A DNA stretch of 64,000 nucleotides. Source: Bradysia coprophila (Eukaryota; Arthropoda; Insecta; Diptera; Sciaridae). The DNA lies in contig NW_023503313.1 in NCBI RefSeq assembly GCF_014529535.1, positions 2,190,081 through 2,254,080 of the forward strand, read 5' to 3'. Of this stretch, positions 1-12,242 are shown one piece after another. Every line of letters begins with the position of its first letter. Position 1 is the first letter of the stretch. The notes below the pieces were generated by a model, which worked only from the letters and a program-made list of their open reading frames with translations, searched no databases and was not told where the DNA came from. The position numbers and the translations under genes are program-made.

Positions 1-227
1 TATAAAAGTGGTCAGTTTCGTTAATATGTGGTCACGTGGGCTAGTTGGTTATTGAACACAATTTTTTTTATTTTGTGTTTCATTCAGTTACTGGTTTTCA
101 AATGAATTTATTTTTCGAGAATGACTTTTTATAAAAAAAGCTAATGGTGAGGTCTGCATTTATATGTATTGTGCCTGAATTGCTTTGACTTGACACACAT
201 ACCATGTATTTTTTTGTTCGTACATAC

Positions 228-406
228 TTTCTTAACAAATAAAATTCAGATAATTGATTGTTAATTAAATTTGTCTGTTCGAATGGTTTGTTTGTGGATG
301 AAATTGAAATGACATCAATTGACGTCACTGGTTTCGACTGTATACATTGACAGTCTACATCTTTAGCGTCATTGATTGCAACATTATCGATCAGATTGGG
401 AGCCAT
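228..406 (-). CDS. Possible first coding exon of a gene running off the left edge
   Basis: A minus-strand open stretch starts at an ATG at 406-404 in a good context (caaATGG) and runs 59 codons (starting MAPNLIDNV, hydrophilic, two Cys in a CQC motif) to a well-formed donor, GTATGT, just below 228. The exon would end in phase 2 and continue left of the window. No family is recognised. The upstream in-frame stop lies near 455, so the ATG at 406 is the first in this frame. Codon content looks more protein-like than neighbouring chance frames, but a single exon without homology is weak evidence; it may be a chance open frame. Confidence 0.25.
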
Positions 407-3400
407 TTGAACATAATCGAAACGACGATGGATATGGAAATTCTTCAACCATCACTTAAACACCCACATATGTGTTGCCATTCATTCGTTTAAACGCAAT
501 TTATCGCACGGACAACATTCTTTGGTAGATTTTTTTTATTCCACACACAATCTCACATATTCACATATTCGATCAGAGTTATTTAACGATCATTGTGATC
601 ATGCTGTCTAGAGTCCTTGAAAATAATTGTTGATTCGGTATGGGAACTGAAGGAGTTGAATTATCGTTTTTAGCAGCATAGTACACAATTTCAATTATCA
701 TCATAATGTTGCGATTAGTTTGGCAAATTTTGAAACTAGCATAAGGTAAACATGTTATGCAAACTCTCTGATATTATTCACTTTAATATTACTGAAAACA
801 AAAGCTAAAAAAAAAGTTTCACTTTCATGTATTTTACAATGCTACACCGAACCAAGAAACAAACATGCATTTTAATTAACCTAATTTTCACCTGCCTTAA
901 TTTATATCAATAGAACAATAAATACGGCGCTCTAAGTGAACATACACACTATTGCAATGAAGAGAAGAAGAAAAAACTAACCAACTAACTAAAATATATA
1001 ATTAGACGTGAGATTTTTCAATGAAACACGTTATGTGTACGTCTTATTATGTGAGTATATTATGTATTAATAGAAACGATGTATTTTATCACTTACTCAT
1101 GATAAGTGATAAAACTGTTGTACGAACAATGCGAGAACAATGCTATGTACGATATCATCTCTGCTGATTAGATGATGATATATCATCGTATACAAATATT
1201 CGCTCACCTACCTGGATGATGTTTATTTCTTTGCTCTTCTGACAACGAATTTTGTCGTTCTTTAGTTATCATGCCACATTGGAATTTCCTAGAAGTGAAA
1301 TCTTGCCATCGGTTAATTTATCTATCCCAGAGTGTAGAGAGATTAAAGTTTCCAACCAAACTGATCTTGACAGATCTTGTAGCAAAGCACAGCAAAGCAA
1401 AGCAAAGCACCATCTAACAATTCCACATCCAATATCAAAATTAAATATTCAAATTCAAAATCAGGTCACATCATTTCTTATCGACCAGAAGAAGTGAACA
1501 CAATTTTCGATGGAGTTTGATCCTATCGCAAATGCGTTTTCAATTTAATTACAACGTATATATCTGTTCGGCAGACACTAGCGTCATACACTTACGGTAT
1601 TGCAACAGAAAAACAAAAACTCATTTTCGTTAAGTCAAAATAGTGCGTCATTTCTACTTCGTAAAATAAATGTATAAAATAAGCAAACAAGGAAACAATA
1701 AACGAGCATTTTTTCTTCTTCCACTTTTGAAGTGAAGTGACTGATACTTATGTACACACCGTGTGCTTTATTAGATGTTTGCAAGAGGAAGAAGAAAATA
1801 AAAAATAGTGAAATATGATTAGCATAATATATTTGTATGATGTGATGGTTTTATACTTAAGAGTTATCAAGGAAAATTGAAATTATTTTCCTTGAATGAA
1901 ATATCTTTTTACAGTATACACAAAATGTTACATCCATACGTATGTATATTACACAAAACATGGTAAAATTGTTATGTACACATTGAGTAAATGTTTTATA
2001 TATAGAAATGAAGACGACCTTATAATCAAGGTTAACGACCTTGAGAACACCTGAATATAAAAGATTCAGTCTACAATACAACACATAGAATTTGTGTATA
2101 AGCAACGCTCTCGTACAATTTTACATTGCAATCAGTTGATGTTTATAGGTATGGATTATTTTATATATACACAAAAACCAGACGAGCCAACAACCCGATT
2201 AAATTTTCGTGTTGATATTAAAGAATATTTAATTAGGAATATATCCGACGCACATAATCTGTATACACCCATATCGATGTAAATTGCTTTTGACACAGGG
2301 CATACCATTCGTCAGTCGATAAAGGTCTAATCCAATAAATTTCATTAAATCAATTCTATTTTTATAAAAAATTGTGGACGAGCTGCCAGGCTTTTCTGTG
2401 TTCGCATGCTCCATAAATCGCATTTGAAAGTTTCGTTTAACTTTCCGATAATATACTGGTAACAATTATACGGAAAATTTGTTATATTTGCATCGCAAAC
2501 ACACACCGACACACTCGCGCAGAACGTAGAGCCTTAAAATTTACAAATTGAAATTGAAATCGAATTAAATGCTTAACTGAAACAACCTCGTTTGTAAAAT
2601 GGCTCAATTAATATTAATTGTCAATGAGCGGCCGGAACGTAAACGCAAACATCATTCCATTTAATTGGATAAGTCATTCAAGAAAGTGGGAGTTGGGAAT
2701 CGACAACACCTTACGGTTAATGAAATTAAGTCTACGACAAACGTTTGCCGCTAATAGCGCACATCCCTCTGCATCCTATCAGCTAGTCCGCAAGATACGC
2801 TCTTGATTTCTCTTTACTCAACAGAGAACTAATTGTAGGCAAGTCGATTACGTTGTTCTATTGACATTACTATAATTAGATAACTAGTTCATGATTTTAA
2901 TCTAAGACACGGTATCTTTCCAACAACATAAACAAAACCGATTTCTAACTTAAATATATTCTTAGACAAACGAAACGTCAATTATGGCGTTAATTATGAA
3001 GACGATTCAACAATGCCGAATTGTTCTTAAAAGTTTCCCAACTACCAGTACCGGAATCGAGAACGATTTTAACCGGAACATCGACAATAATAGCAGAAAA
3101 ATGATTACAAAACAGCAGAACACAGAACACACACACACACACACAATTATTTTCGTTCTCCAAACTATGGAAAATTGATACCATTTTCAACGAATACAAC
3201 TCGTGCTGTTCAGCGGTATGGTGATGTTACAATGTTATTAACGTAGTCTCTTTCTATCTATGCGAATAATAAAAACTTATGTTTACATGGCTTACATGCA
3301 GCGTGACCTACATTTCATTTATGTAGGAAGGTTGTTTGATATAGATACATGGGTGCCAGATTTACCAAAAAAAATATATATTCATGCATATACGGCTCCC

Positions 3401-6400
3401 TGTAACCGCGTGTTTTCACTGAGTGTTCTGGTAAAGTCACTCAAAGGAAAAACAATAGCACCTTTTGTTATTTCAATTTTTTCGTTTTCTTTTTCTACTT
3501 GGCTGTTTTCCATAAAATTGCGTTATCGCAATGTTCGACGTATATTTGCTTTAAGACAAAGCACATTCTCACATCCATACACACTCATATATTATACACA
3601 CAGTCGACATCTTACGTATACGATTTTGTGTGTTATTTACGTCTTATTGATTTTTCAGTCATGTCTGGAAAGCGTCTTATGTACTTCAAAAATGAACTTA
3701 CATATTATTGTAGGTTCACAATTTTGTGTGCTTGTCACGTCACATTATACCTCGTTTGCTACAATAAAACATATGTTTTTAGATAGACATTCACAGTCTG
3801 AAATTATATAAAACTTAATATGAACAATAGTTTTGCTATATTGATTTTTGTCGTTGCTCGTACGTTAGTGTCTTTAACTATCAAATGGCGTGTTTCTTAT
3901 CACAAGCTAATTATCACTTGAATTTAAAAAAAAAATCTATTCCCAATCTCTGATGTTTAATTTATCCAGCCCAATCATATGGAAACATTCTTGGAACATA
4001 TTCAATCATGCTTCTTGTCGGTATAATATTATAACCGCAGTAGACTTAAAGTGCTGTTAACTTTCTTTGACTTCTTAAGCTGCTCTTAACAGGGGAAAAA
4101 AATCATATGTAAATTGTACCGCAGACAGACGGGACAGATGTTGATATTCCCTAAGAACAAATTCTAGTTTTATATTTCACACATTGTATTATAACCCAAA
4201 ATGAATTTTACGATATAAACAAACAGACGATTTTTATATAAATTGTGTAAAGCCAACGCAGAGGGTATTTCAGAGGCATTGATACGCTTCGGTCTTTTTT
4301 TTATTCTTCACCACGGCATGTGAAGTGTTTTTGTTTAGTACATGGGTTGAGCAAAGACGTATAAAACTAAATTTTATATACACACATAATTGCTGTGTAC
4401 CTCAACCAACAAAAACAACAACAAAATTGATGCTGGTGCGTGGTAGAAAAAAAAGACCTTTACAAGGGTCAAAGACATTTTCATAGATTTTTTGTGTGAG
4501 TTTTTTTTTGTACTGTCGCTGGTACTGATTTATAATGTACCCGACGTGTGTCTACATAATGTACAAGACAATTTTAACACTATGGGATTGTTTACGTGTT
4601 ATTATGCATTGGTGCATTATTAATTCACGAACGTTAAATCATGCTAATTTGCGCAAGTATGTAGAACGTGTAAATTGTGTTGCATCAGTTCAATACTGTC
4701 AGTGGAAATTGGAATCGTCGAGAAATTCATTTCTTTGTTTTAATTTTTATAAAAAAAGTGTTGTGACAGTTAAAATATTCCGTGCATTTGTAGTACAAGC
4801 ACATCCAAGCAATTCCATTCAAAAAAGACAAGTAAAGCCACACAGTATATACCACAAGAGTGTAAGCTCTCAAGCTGTAAATACTCAAGTTGCTCACAAC
4901 ATGCGGAAAACCGTTTACATTTGAAAATCAGTTATCTGCATTACCAGAATTTATGCTCCGCAACAAATTTGACAAACTCATCGGTTATGCGAGCATAATT
5001 ATTTATATTTTAAGCATGTCTCCATGGAAATTTGTCACATTAGCTACACTACGTTCTCTTACTCTTGTGCTTTGAGTAAAGCTTTAGCCCCATATTCTAT
5101 AACGGTGAGCATCAGTTCTAATTCGTATAGTAACGAATACGCTCGCATTTCCACTCTAATAATTCCTAAGTTTCTAAATTTCCTAAAAGGAGTTAATTAA
5201 ATGTTAAATGTTTGCCCGGAACATTATTTTCATCCCTAATTATCTGTTAAAAATAATAATTGTGAATCCGAATTCAGTGCTGTTCTCGGTAATACTAAAT
5301 GAAAATACCGTTAAAGTCTGCAAAATCAATTAAATAATTGAAAAAGCCTAATTTTACAACTCAATGAATAAGCATAATGGAATCAGCCATTCATGATTAA
5401 ATCAATCTAAAAATTCGTCGGATTTTTTTTTCCAGAAATGTTTTAGAGTGATACGCTCTACAGTATCACCTACGCGTCGCCATTAACACCATGAGATACT
5501 CAAAGCTTTGTTTAAATTTATAAGTTTTCTTTTTGCGTGACACTGTAATCGCATTTACTGTGTTATCACCAAGACACCATTCGAAAACACAATGGTCGAG
5601 GAATCGCTGCGTTTGAATTTTAAACAATTTGCCTTGACTGTCAGGGCTTTGACGACTAATCTGCTTTTCCTCAATGATGCAATATGTTTTGGAATCAATG
5701 TGTCGTCACAATAAAAACAAATTGAACGTACAAACGTTAATGCTCTTCAAATACAGACAGCATCGTATATAACATGCCAAAATGAAAAATATAATGAAAT
5801 AAATAAAATGGTGCTAAGCATGCGCACGAACAGCCAGAGAAGCTAGGAAGTTTGATTTCGAATGAAAAAAAGGTTCACACACAATGAACAAAAACTCCGT
5901 GTTTCGATTGAAAAGTATGGACTGAGGAAGATCCTCATGTATTGTGTGTTGTACGATTAGTAGTCAGAATTTCGGAAATTATTTGTTTTTGCTAGGATAT
6001 GTCTTTTTTTCGACTGACTCACAGTTCATCAGGAATTTTGAATGTTTTACACGACAATGGGAGCAAAAACATTGTAACCAACATTTTGAGCGAATTAAAT
6101 GTTTATAGTAAATATTCAAGAGATATACAGACGAACGTAACTAATCTAATACCAAGACACAATCGTTTATAGCATACGACCGGTTGTAATCCATTGACAC
6201 AATGTTCTCTGAGCATGTGTTTATGTACAGATACAAGTGAAACTAACACGAATAGTTTTCATGGGGAAACGGAGATAAATCGTACGCACATAACAATGAC
6301 TTCACTTTTTTCTTCATTATATACAATATATTTCGACACATTTTACCAACAGATGTCTCCCGATGCCTTTAGTGAACAAATTTTTTTTATATACTTGGGT

Positions 6401-9400
6401 TTACCTTCGGAGCTATGTGAAACAATCAATCACACGTGTGCATATTTATTATTGCTGATTTTTTGTTGTTGTTGTTGTTGTTTGTACGTTACGCCAATTT
6501 GATTTTCCTTGATTTTTTCATTGGATTTTTGCAAAGCATTGGATTTCGAATCAAAAATTGTTGTACTATATATAGACACATTGTGTGACATTGTTTGAGT
6601 CTAGTCTAAATAAAGGCTGTGAGGGACCGAATTTTACTGTTGGGTTAAACCTATTTTCTATGGTAATTTCAAGTTCGTGAGCTCTGACAGTCGTGAATAT
6701 TTGACATTCAGTGCGGGAAATTAATTCTATTGTCTGTTTGAAATAGACAACCTTGCCTAGCAACTTTATTTTTCTAACTTATGGAAGTATAGTGTTGGAA
6801 TTCATAACCGATACACATCTAATATTTATTTATTTTTTTAAATATTATTATTAGGGCTGTGTCTAGGTCTGCGTTGTCGTCTGCTCAATGTCACAGACAT
6901 AAATCATTTATTTTAAATTTATTGTTTTAATAAAAAATAAAAATTGTAATTGCTTAAATTAGCATTAAGAACTTAAAACGATATTATCAAAAGAATAATG
7001 AGGTTTTTTCCTGGTTTCTGTTTTTATTTTCTACAACAAAAAAGTGAGTCTAGTAGCAATGAGCGTTAAAATAATATGAAACATTAAGCGTTTCAATTGA
7101 TATTGAACACTTGAACATACAAAATATTATTGTGGGAAATCAGATCATAAATTGAATTGGTTTGAAACTTGAAAGTTTCTTTGATTTATTTATTTATCTG
7201 ATAATTTTGTTTGCAACCTTATATACAATGCAACAACTATTCGACAACTAACTTTTTTTTTTCACTTTCTTTTTGTTATGATAGACAGACATTTTTTTTT
7301 TGCTTCTATAAAATTAAAGTTTTCGAATAAAATGAAAATATTATGAATTGATCGGAACGCTTCAGACTGAAATCAATACAATTCCAAATGGATGGACAAC
7401 CGTTTGGGATATTTATTCTCTGTAAAAAGAAGAGAGCGATGAATATAACCCAGTGATACGGGAAAAATTTTTCTCAAATTTTCTTTTAATTCTCCGACAT
7501 TTCCCCAAAAACTACTGTTGCAACCTAATACTAAAAATTTGCTCATTTAGCAATATACATCATAACCGTCAAACAAGCCCTCATAGAATACGTTTCTGAA
7601 AATTTCTCACAAAAATCCAAGGTTCCGGAAACATCATCGTTTCCGAAGACATCTTCAAGGAACTTCAGGAATTCTTACAATCCGATTCCATCAATTTGCT
7701 TTACAAACGAGGCTAGAGTTCTCGCAAATAGTTAATGATGTATGTGTAAATTCTCTTCAAAGAAATTTTTATCTGAACCAGAGCTGATGCTGCAGGCTCG
7801 TTAACCCGTTAGCTCTTTAATATGTCCGGAATCTGACTGTTACAGATTACATTCAAAATTCCAAACATTATGCTCAAAATTGAATTGAACAACGGTTTTA
7901 AATGCGAACCTTTATTTTGATGCTGCTGTCACACTGTGATCCGCTAGTTGCTCATTTACAATGTTTCTTTCTTACAAATCATTCTGAAGAAAGACCGTGT
8001 AATTACTGGCGATAAGCGTAAACAGCGAGTTTAAATGTCAGTTTAAATAAAAATTATAATTTTAAATCTGACAATTAAATGTTAATGAATCCATGTAAGA
8101 AAAAAGTAATTGTGAAAATTTCAATTTTTATTTTTAAGTAAATTGTTTTGCGAAATCTGCCACAAAAAAATGTATAATTATGACGTCATCTAAGTGAAGA
8201 GAGAGATAGAGAGAAAAAATGTGAATTACGTAAAATACAGTATTTCGGTCCATAGATAAGAAGAGTAAAAACACAAACACACTTATTGACTGCATTCCTT
8301 TCCTTGGTTTGTTTGTTTGTTGTTTTTTTCTTCTTTAATACAAATTACAAGACACTCTCCGCGATCCAATGTGTGTATATAAATATGCGAATGAGCGATG
8401 CTAATGTAAAAAATAAATACATTTCGGTATTATTATACGAAGTGACCTCATTTTCTACCAACACTTCCCATAAAGGCGTTGCTGAATACAAGAAACAGAA
8501 ACATAGTTTTCATATTTTTATTGCGTTAAAAAGCATCAACTCATGCACACACCGAGCCAATAACACAAGCGATTTATTAGTCTGTAGACTATTCGCTGTT
8601 GTTGTTTTTCAGCACACCAAATAACTCGTGTTTGTATTAAGCGTTTTGGTACCACTTGCGCGTTTTTTCTTTTTTTTTTTCTTTAAAAGAGATGATAGTC
8701 AAACGTACAGTGATCGAAATGGATGTTAAATTACGTGTGTAATGTACGCGATTCTTATCCGAATTGTAAGCAAAAGTTCAAACTGAACATTCCGCGGTTT
8801 CTTAATAAAATGATAAATTATATGTGGCTGAACGGGCAGCTACGTTGTTGAGATACATATGAAAGAGACTAAACTATAAGCTAATACAAGCTAACGACTT
8901 GCGTCACAGTCGATTGATAACGGGTGTGGACAATCCATTGTTGTTGTCATCTCATTTGATTTACGAGAGGGTGACATTTTGGTGGTATGCGAGTGCCTTT
9001 CCAAAACCGAAAACATTAATAATCCGATTTTAAATATATTTTCCCCTCTGGAAATTTCATCATCGACCTGAAGAATCTAGTTTCCACGTTACGTATTACT
9101 AATGAAAGAAATCAGAACCCTAAAAACACGAGCGGTTTCTTTCAGTACATCTACTATGGGCATGAGAAACGTTGTATACTATACAATGTAATGTGTGCTA
9201 CCTTCGTACGGAAGGTTGCTAAGGTGCACCGAACTAATGATGAAACTAATTAGATAGCGTTTTGTACGAACCCCTCATATAATTGCCTACCGAACTAACC
9301 AGTATTACGTGTCGCTTTATTAGTGAACGGATAATCTTTGTTTTGTTTCCATTCTTGAAATACAACCCATTTACCAATGTAAAGAAATGGTTCTTTTTCG

Positions 9401-9562
9401 TAATGTCTGATTGCGATTAGATTATGTTGTACCGTACGATAAGATTGATTTTAAACGACTCTGGTTATTCACAAAGACATCTTAAGAATTTAAATGTTTA
9501 AGTAAACTATTAGTAAGAGAACACAAGACTAACCCATTATTTTTCTCTTATTTTCGTTACAG
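407..9562. other. Long AT-rich stretch without a supported gene
   Basis: I see no coding exon I can defend here. The open frames present are short, hydrophobic or A/T-biased and lack paired splice sites. Local features are simple repeats: an AGCAAAGC-type repeat near 1380-1410, a CA run near 3125-3145, a TTG run near 6466-6482, and small palindromes such as the one near 1085-1117. It may hold distal 5' non-coding exons or introns of the zinc-finger gene that follows. Confidence 0.5.
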
Positions 9563-10050
9563 AATATCGATAAATCAAGAACTTTTCATTTGACACTTCA
9601 CTGCCTAGACTGTCAGCAGAACTCAACAGTTGTGAAATCATAATAAAAATAGTGTGGCTCAGTTGCAATATAGAACTTATAGATAGTGAAAAATCAAATC
9701 GATTTAAATTTATGTGTCGTCAAGAAATTAGACGCAATTGTTGGTGCGTGAGTTGAGACAAACATTTTGCTTTTTCCAATTTTTCTTAAACGAACGTTTT
9801 TTTCTAATCTAATCAAAACCAATTCAAGTATCTCGTTGTAATGAACATTGATAAAGTGTGTTACAGCACTAAGAATTCGTAGAAGAGCAAAAATTCAATT
9901 GTTGAATGATTGAATGCATCTTGTGTAGTTTTTGACGCATTCAGAGTCAACAATTCATTGTTTTTTAAATTAATCAAATTGATTTAAAAATTCGCAAATT
10001 TTCGTGTGGCGTTAGGTAATTTAAACAATTAACAAAGAAACAAACAAAAA
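9563..10050 (+). other. Likely 5'UTR exon segment of the A20/AN1 gene
   Basis: A pyrimidine-rich tract ending in an AG acceptor at 9561-9562 precedes about 490 bases of non-coding sequence that run without an obvious donor into the start codon at 10051. This suggests the coding exon 1 begins with a spliced 5'UTR whose first exon lies further upstream. Transcript data would be needed to fix the boundary. Confidence 0.4.
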
Positions 10051-12242
10051 ATGGAGCGCGAATCAAATCCGATGCCAATGTGCAGATCTGGTTGTGGGTT
10101 TTATGGAAATCCAGCTCAGGATGGACTCTGCTCGGTTTGCTATAAGGTAAATGTTGATCGGAAATAATTTGCGAATGGTGCAGCGTGTTAATCCAATTTT
10201 ATTTTCATTTACTAGGACTCGTTAAGAAAAAAGCAGCAACCACCCGTTAGCAGTACACCCGTATCAGTTCCAAGTCCTCAACAAACACAAAGCTTTAATT
10301 CAGTAACAGTAACCAACACAGCACAACCTACAGTACAGAGTTTACAAATTAATGAAAAAGATGTAAGTTGACTGAAAATATATTCGGTTGCGGTCTCTGG
10401 CATGGATTTAATTTCGCGGGGCCCCAAAAATATATTTTTAAAATTTTAACGCTATTCGATAACAGACACTTTTGTCTTTACATCGGTATACGACGGAGGT
10501 GCGTAATCTATTCTCGTAATTTGTTTCGATTGGAATTCGACGGCTATCCCGTCATTTTTTTTACAAAAATTAGTCTGGCCACATTTTTTTCGAATCAATC
10601 AAAGTTACCTCCATATTCTTCCGACAACAGATTGTTTCGGTCTCGTTAGATGAAAGAAATTTTTCGTAAATTAAAACATGAATTCTGACAAAAATCCGAA
10701 TAAAAAGTACAAAAAGTCCATCGATAGCAAAAGTACCAGTGACTGCACATGTAGTCTGCGTCAAATATCTTCAAACAGTATTCCAATCGTTAAACTGGAC
10801 CAGAAACGACTGCGCACTACATCCAAAAAAAAGTGCCGTCATGTTCACAATAAAGTAGTGTCAAAGGTCGTAATCCGAATGATTATATTATTTTACGTGT
10901 TACGGCATGTTTCATTTTCATTTACATAGCCTAATCACGTGGTTACGAGGTTCCAAGTTGTGTATTTGACAAGTGGGATGTTACAGTCCGACCCGAAGGG
11001 GATCAAATGCACAACTTTGAACCTCGGAAGTAATATACTAATACTCCCGACACCGCAAAGCTTCACAGCTGAACTAAAATATGTTTTTCTTTGATTTGCA
11101 GAAATTCCTAGGCGAAGATTGTTCTACTAGTGAAAATGCAGGTCCTTCCATTAGTGACGATAACGATGACAAAGAAGGTGATAAAGATTCGAAGAAAAAG
11201 AAAAATCGTTGTGCTGTTTGTCGTAAAAAGGTCGGATTAACAGGTAAATACAGACATATTCATTTCAACAACGATGCTGTTTCGGAAATTCTGACTCGAG
11301 GGAAAATTAAGAACGTCAGATAAGTTAACACGAAAGTTATGAAGTTGTGAATGACTGACACTTGAAGAATGTAGATCGCTTTTCGTATAACAGTAATTTC
11401 ACAAAGTTCTCTCCTTCCGAACTCAAACAATATTTATGTTGTGCTATACTAAAAACCAACAGTTATCTGATTAGCTATGTCCAAATCATCGAAAAGCTGA
11501 TTAATTAAATTTGGTTGAAGCCTCTCCCGCATTAAACTACCGAATTCATATCCTTAAGCATTGGCCATAAACACAAGCACATTTCGGTAATATATTTTTC
11601 ACACAGAGCCAAATGGCCAAATAATCAAGACTCTATCTTGATGAAGTCTGGTTTGTGTAGCTGCATAGACGTCTATTTCAGCTTGGGTCAAGGTTTTTTT
11701 TTCGTAAAGGAGTGTGCTGCTTTCATGTATAGCCAAAATGCTATTGAAAATCGGCCAGTCCCTATGCGACTAATGTCGAAGATGAAGATGAAAGCAAAAT
11801 TAAAGTATATTTGTTTGGCCGCAAGGTACACAATATTTTTGCAGTCGTTTTATTTTATTCGTTTAAGTAAAAACGAAACGAAATTGCAGCTATCCCAATT
11901 ATAATGTTTTCCTTCACCAGTGTTGTAAACGTGAGGTGGTGGGCCACTCACGTTTTGCCTATATATTCACTTTGGCATATTGGGTTTATATTGATTTTGT
12001 TGTTTTAACCTGAATCGATGCTGAATTTCAATTTTTTTTTTACTATTCTTTACTCATTCTCCGTTTTTTTTTTCTCCGTTCTTCCTACCACAGGTTTTGA
12101 ATGCCGATGCGCTGGCCTTTTTTGTGCAGTACATAGATACAGTGATAAACACGATTGCACATTTGATTATCGAGAACATGGAGCCCAGGAAATTAGACGC
12201 AATAATCCCGTCGTTGTGGGTGAAAAAATTCAAAAAATTTGA
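10051..12242 (+). CDS. ZFAND5/6: A20/AN1-type zinc finger protein, ZFAND5/6-like
   Basis: Four exons: 10051-10146, 10216-10362, 11102-11243 and 12094-12242, giving 177 residues. All junctions are GT-AG and keep frame (phases 0, 0, 1). The N-terminus carries an A20 finger with C11, C15, C27 and C30 (C-x3-C-x11-C-x2-C). The C-terminus carries a full AN1 finger: C118, C121, C132, C134, C139, H142, H148, C150. The middle is a low-complexity Gln/Ser/Thr/Pro linker followed by an acidic-then-basic stretch. Family members bind ubiquitin through A20 and regulate proteasome function, NF-kB signalling and mRNA stability; length and order match animal ZFAND5/6 (about 200 residues). The start has a strong context (aaaaATGG). 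Which of ZFAND5 or ZFAND6 is the closer relative cannot be decided by eye. Confidence 0.93.
10946..11026. repeat. 81-nt near-perfect hairpin in ZFAND intron 2
   Basis: Arms at 10946-10969 and 11003-11026 are inverted copies of each other over 24 bases with only two mismatches, and the loop is about 33 bases. The arm size and total length resemble an animal pre-miRNA, and the location is intronic. It could equally be a short foldback element. No mature product can be inferred from sequence alone. Confidence 0.5.

Noticed and set aside
3260-3811. 183-codon open frame on the plus strand
   Set aside because: Composition is Phe/Ile/Tyr/Ser-rich as expected from AT-rich DNA, an overlapping second frame is also open, and no domain or splice context supports it.
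4535-4924. 129-codon open frame on the plus strand
   Set aside because: No recognisable motif and no conserved-looking segments; most likely chance in AT-rich sequence.
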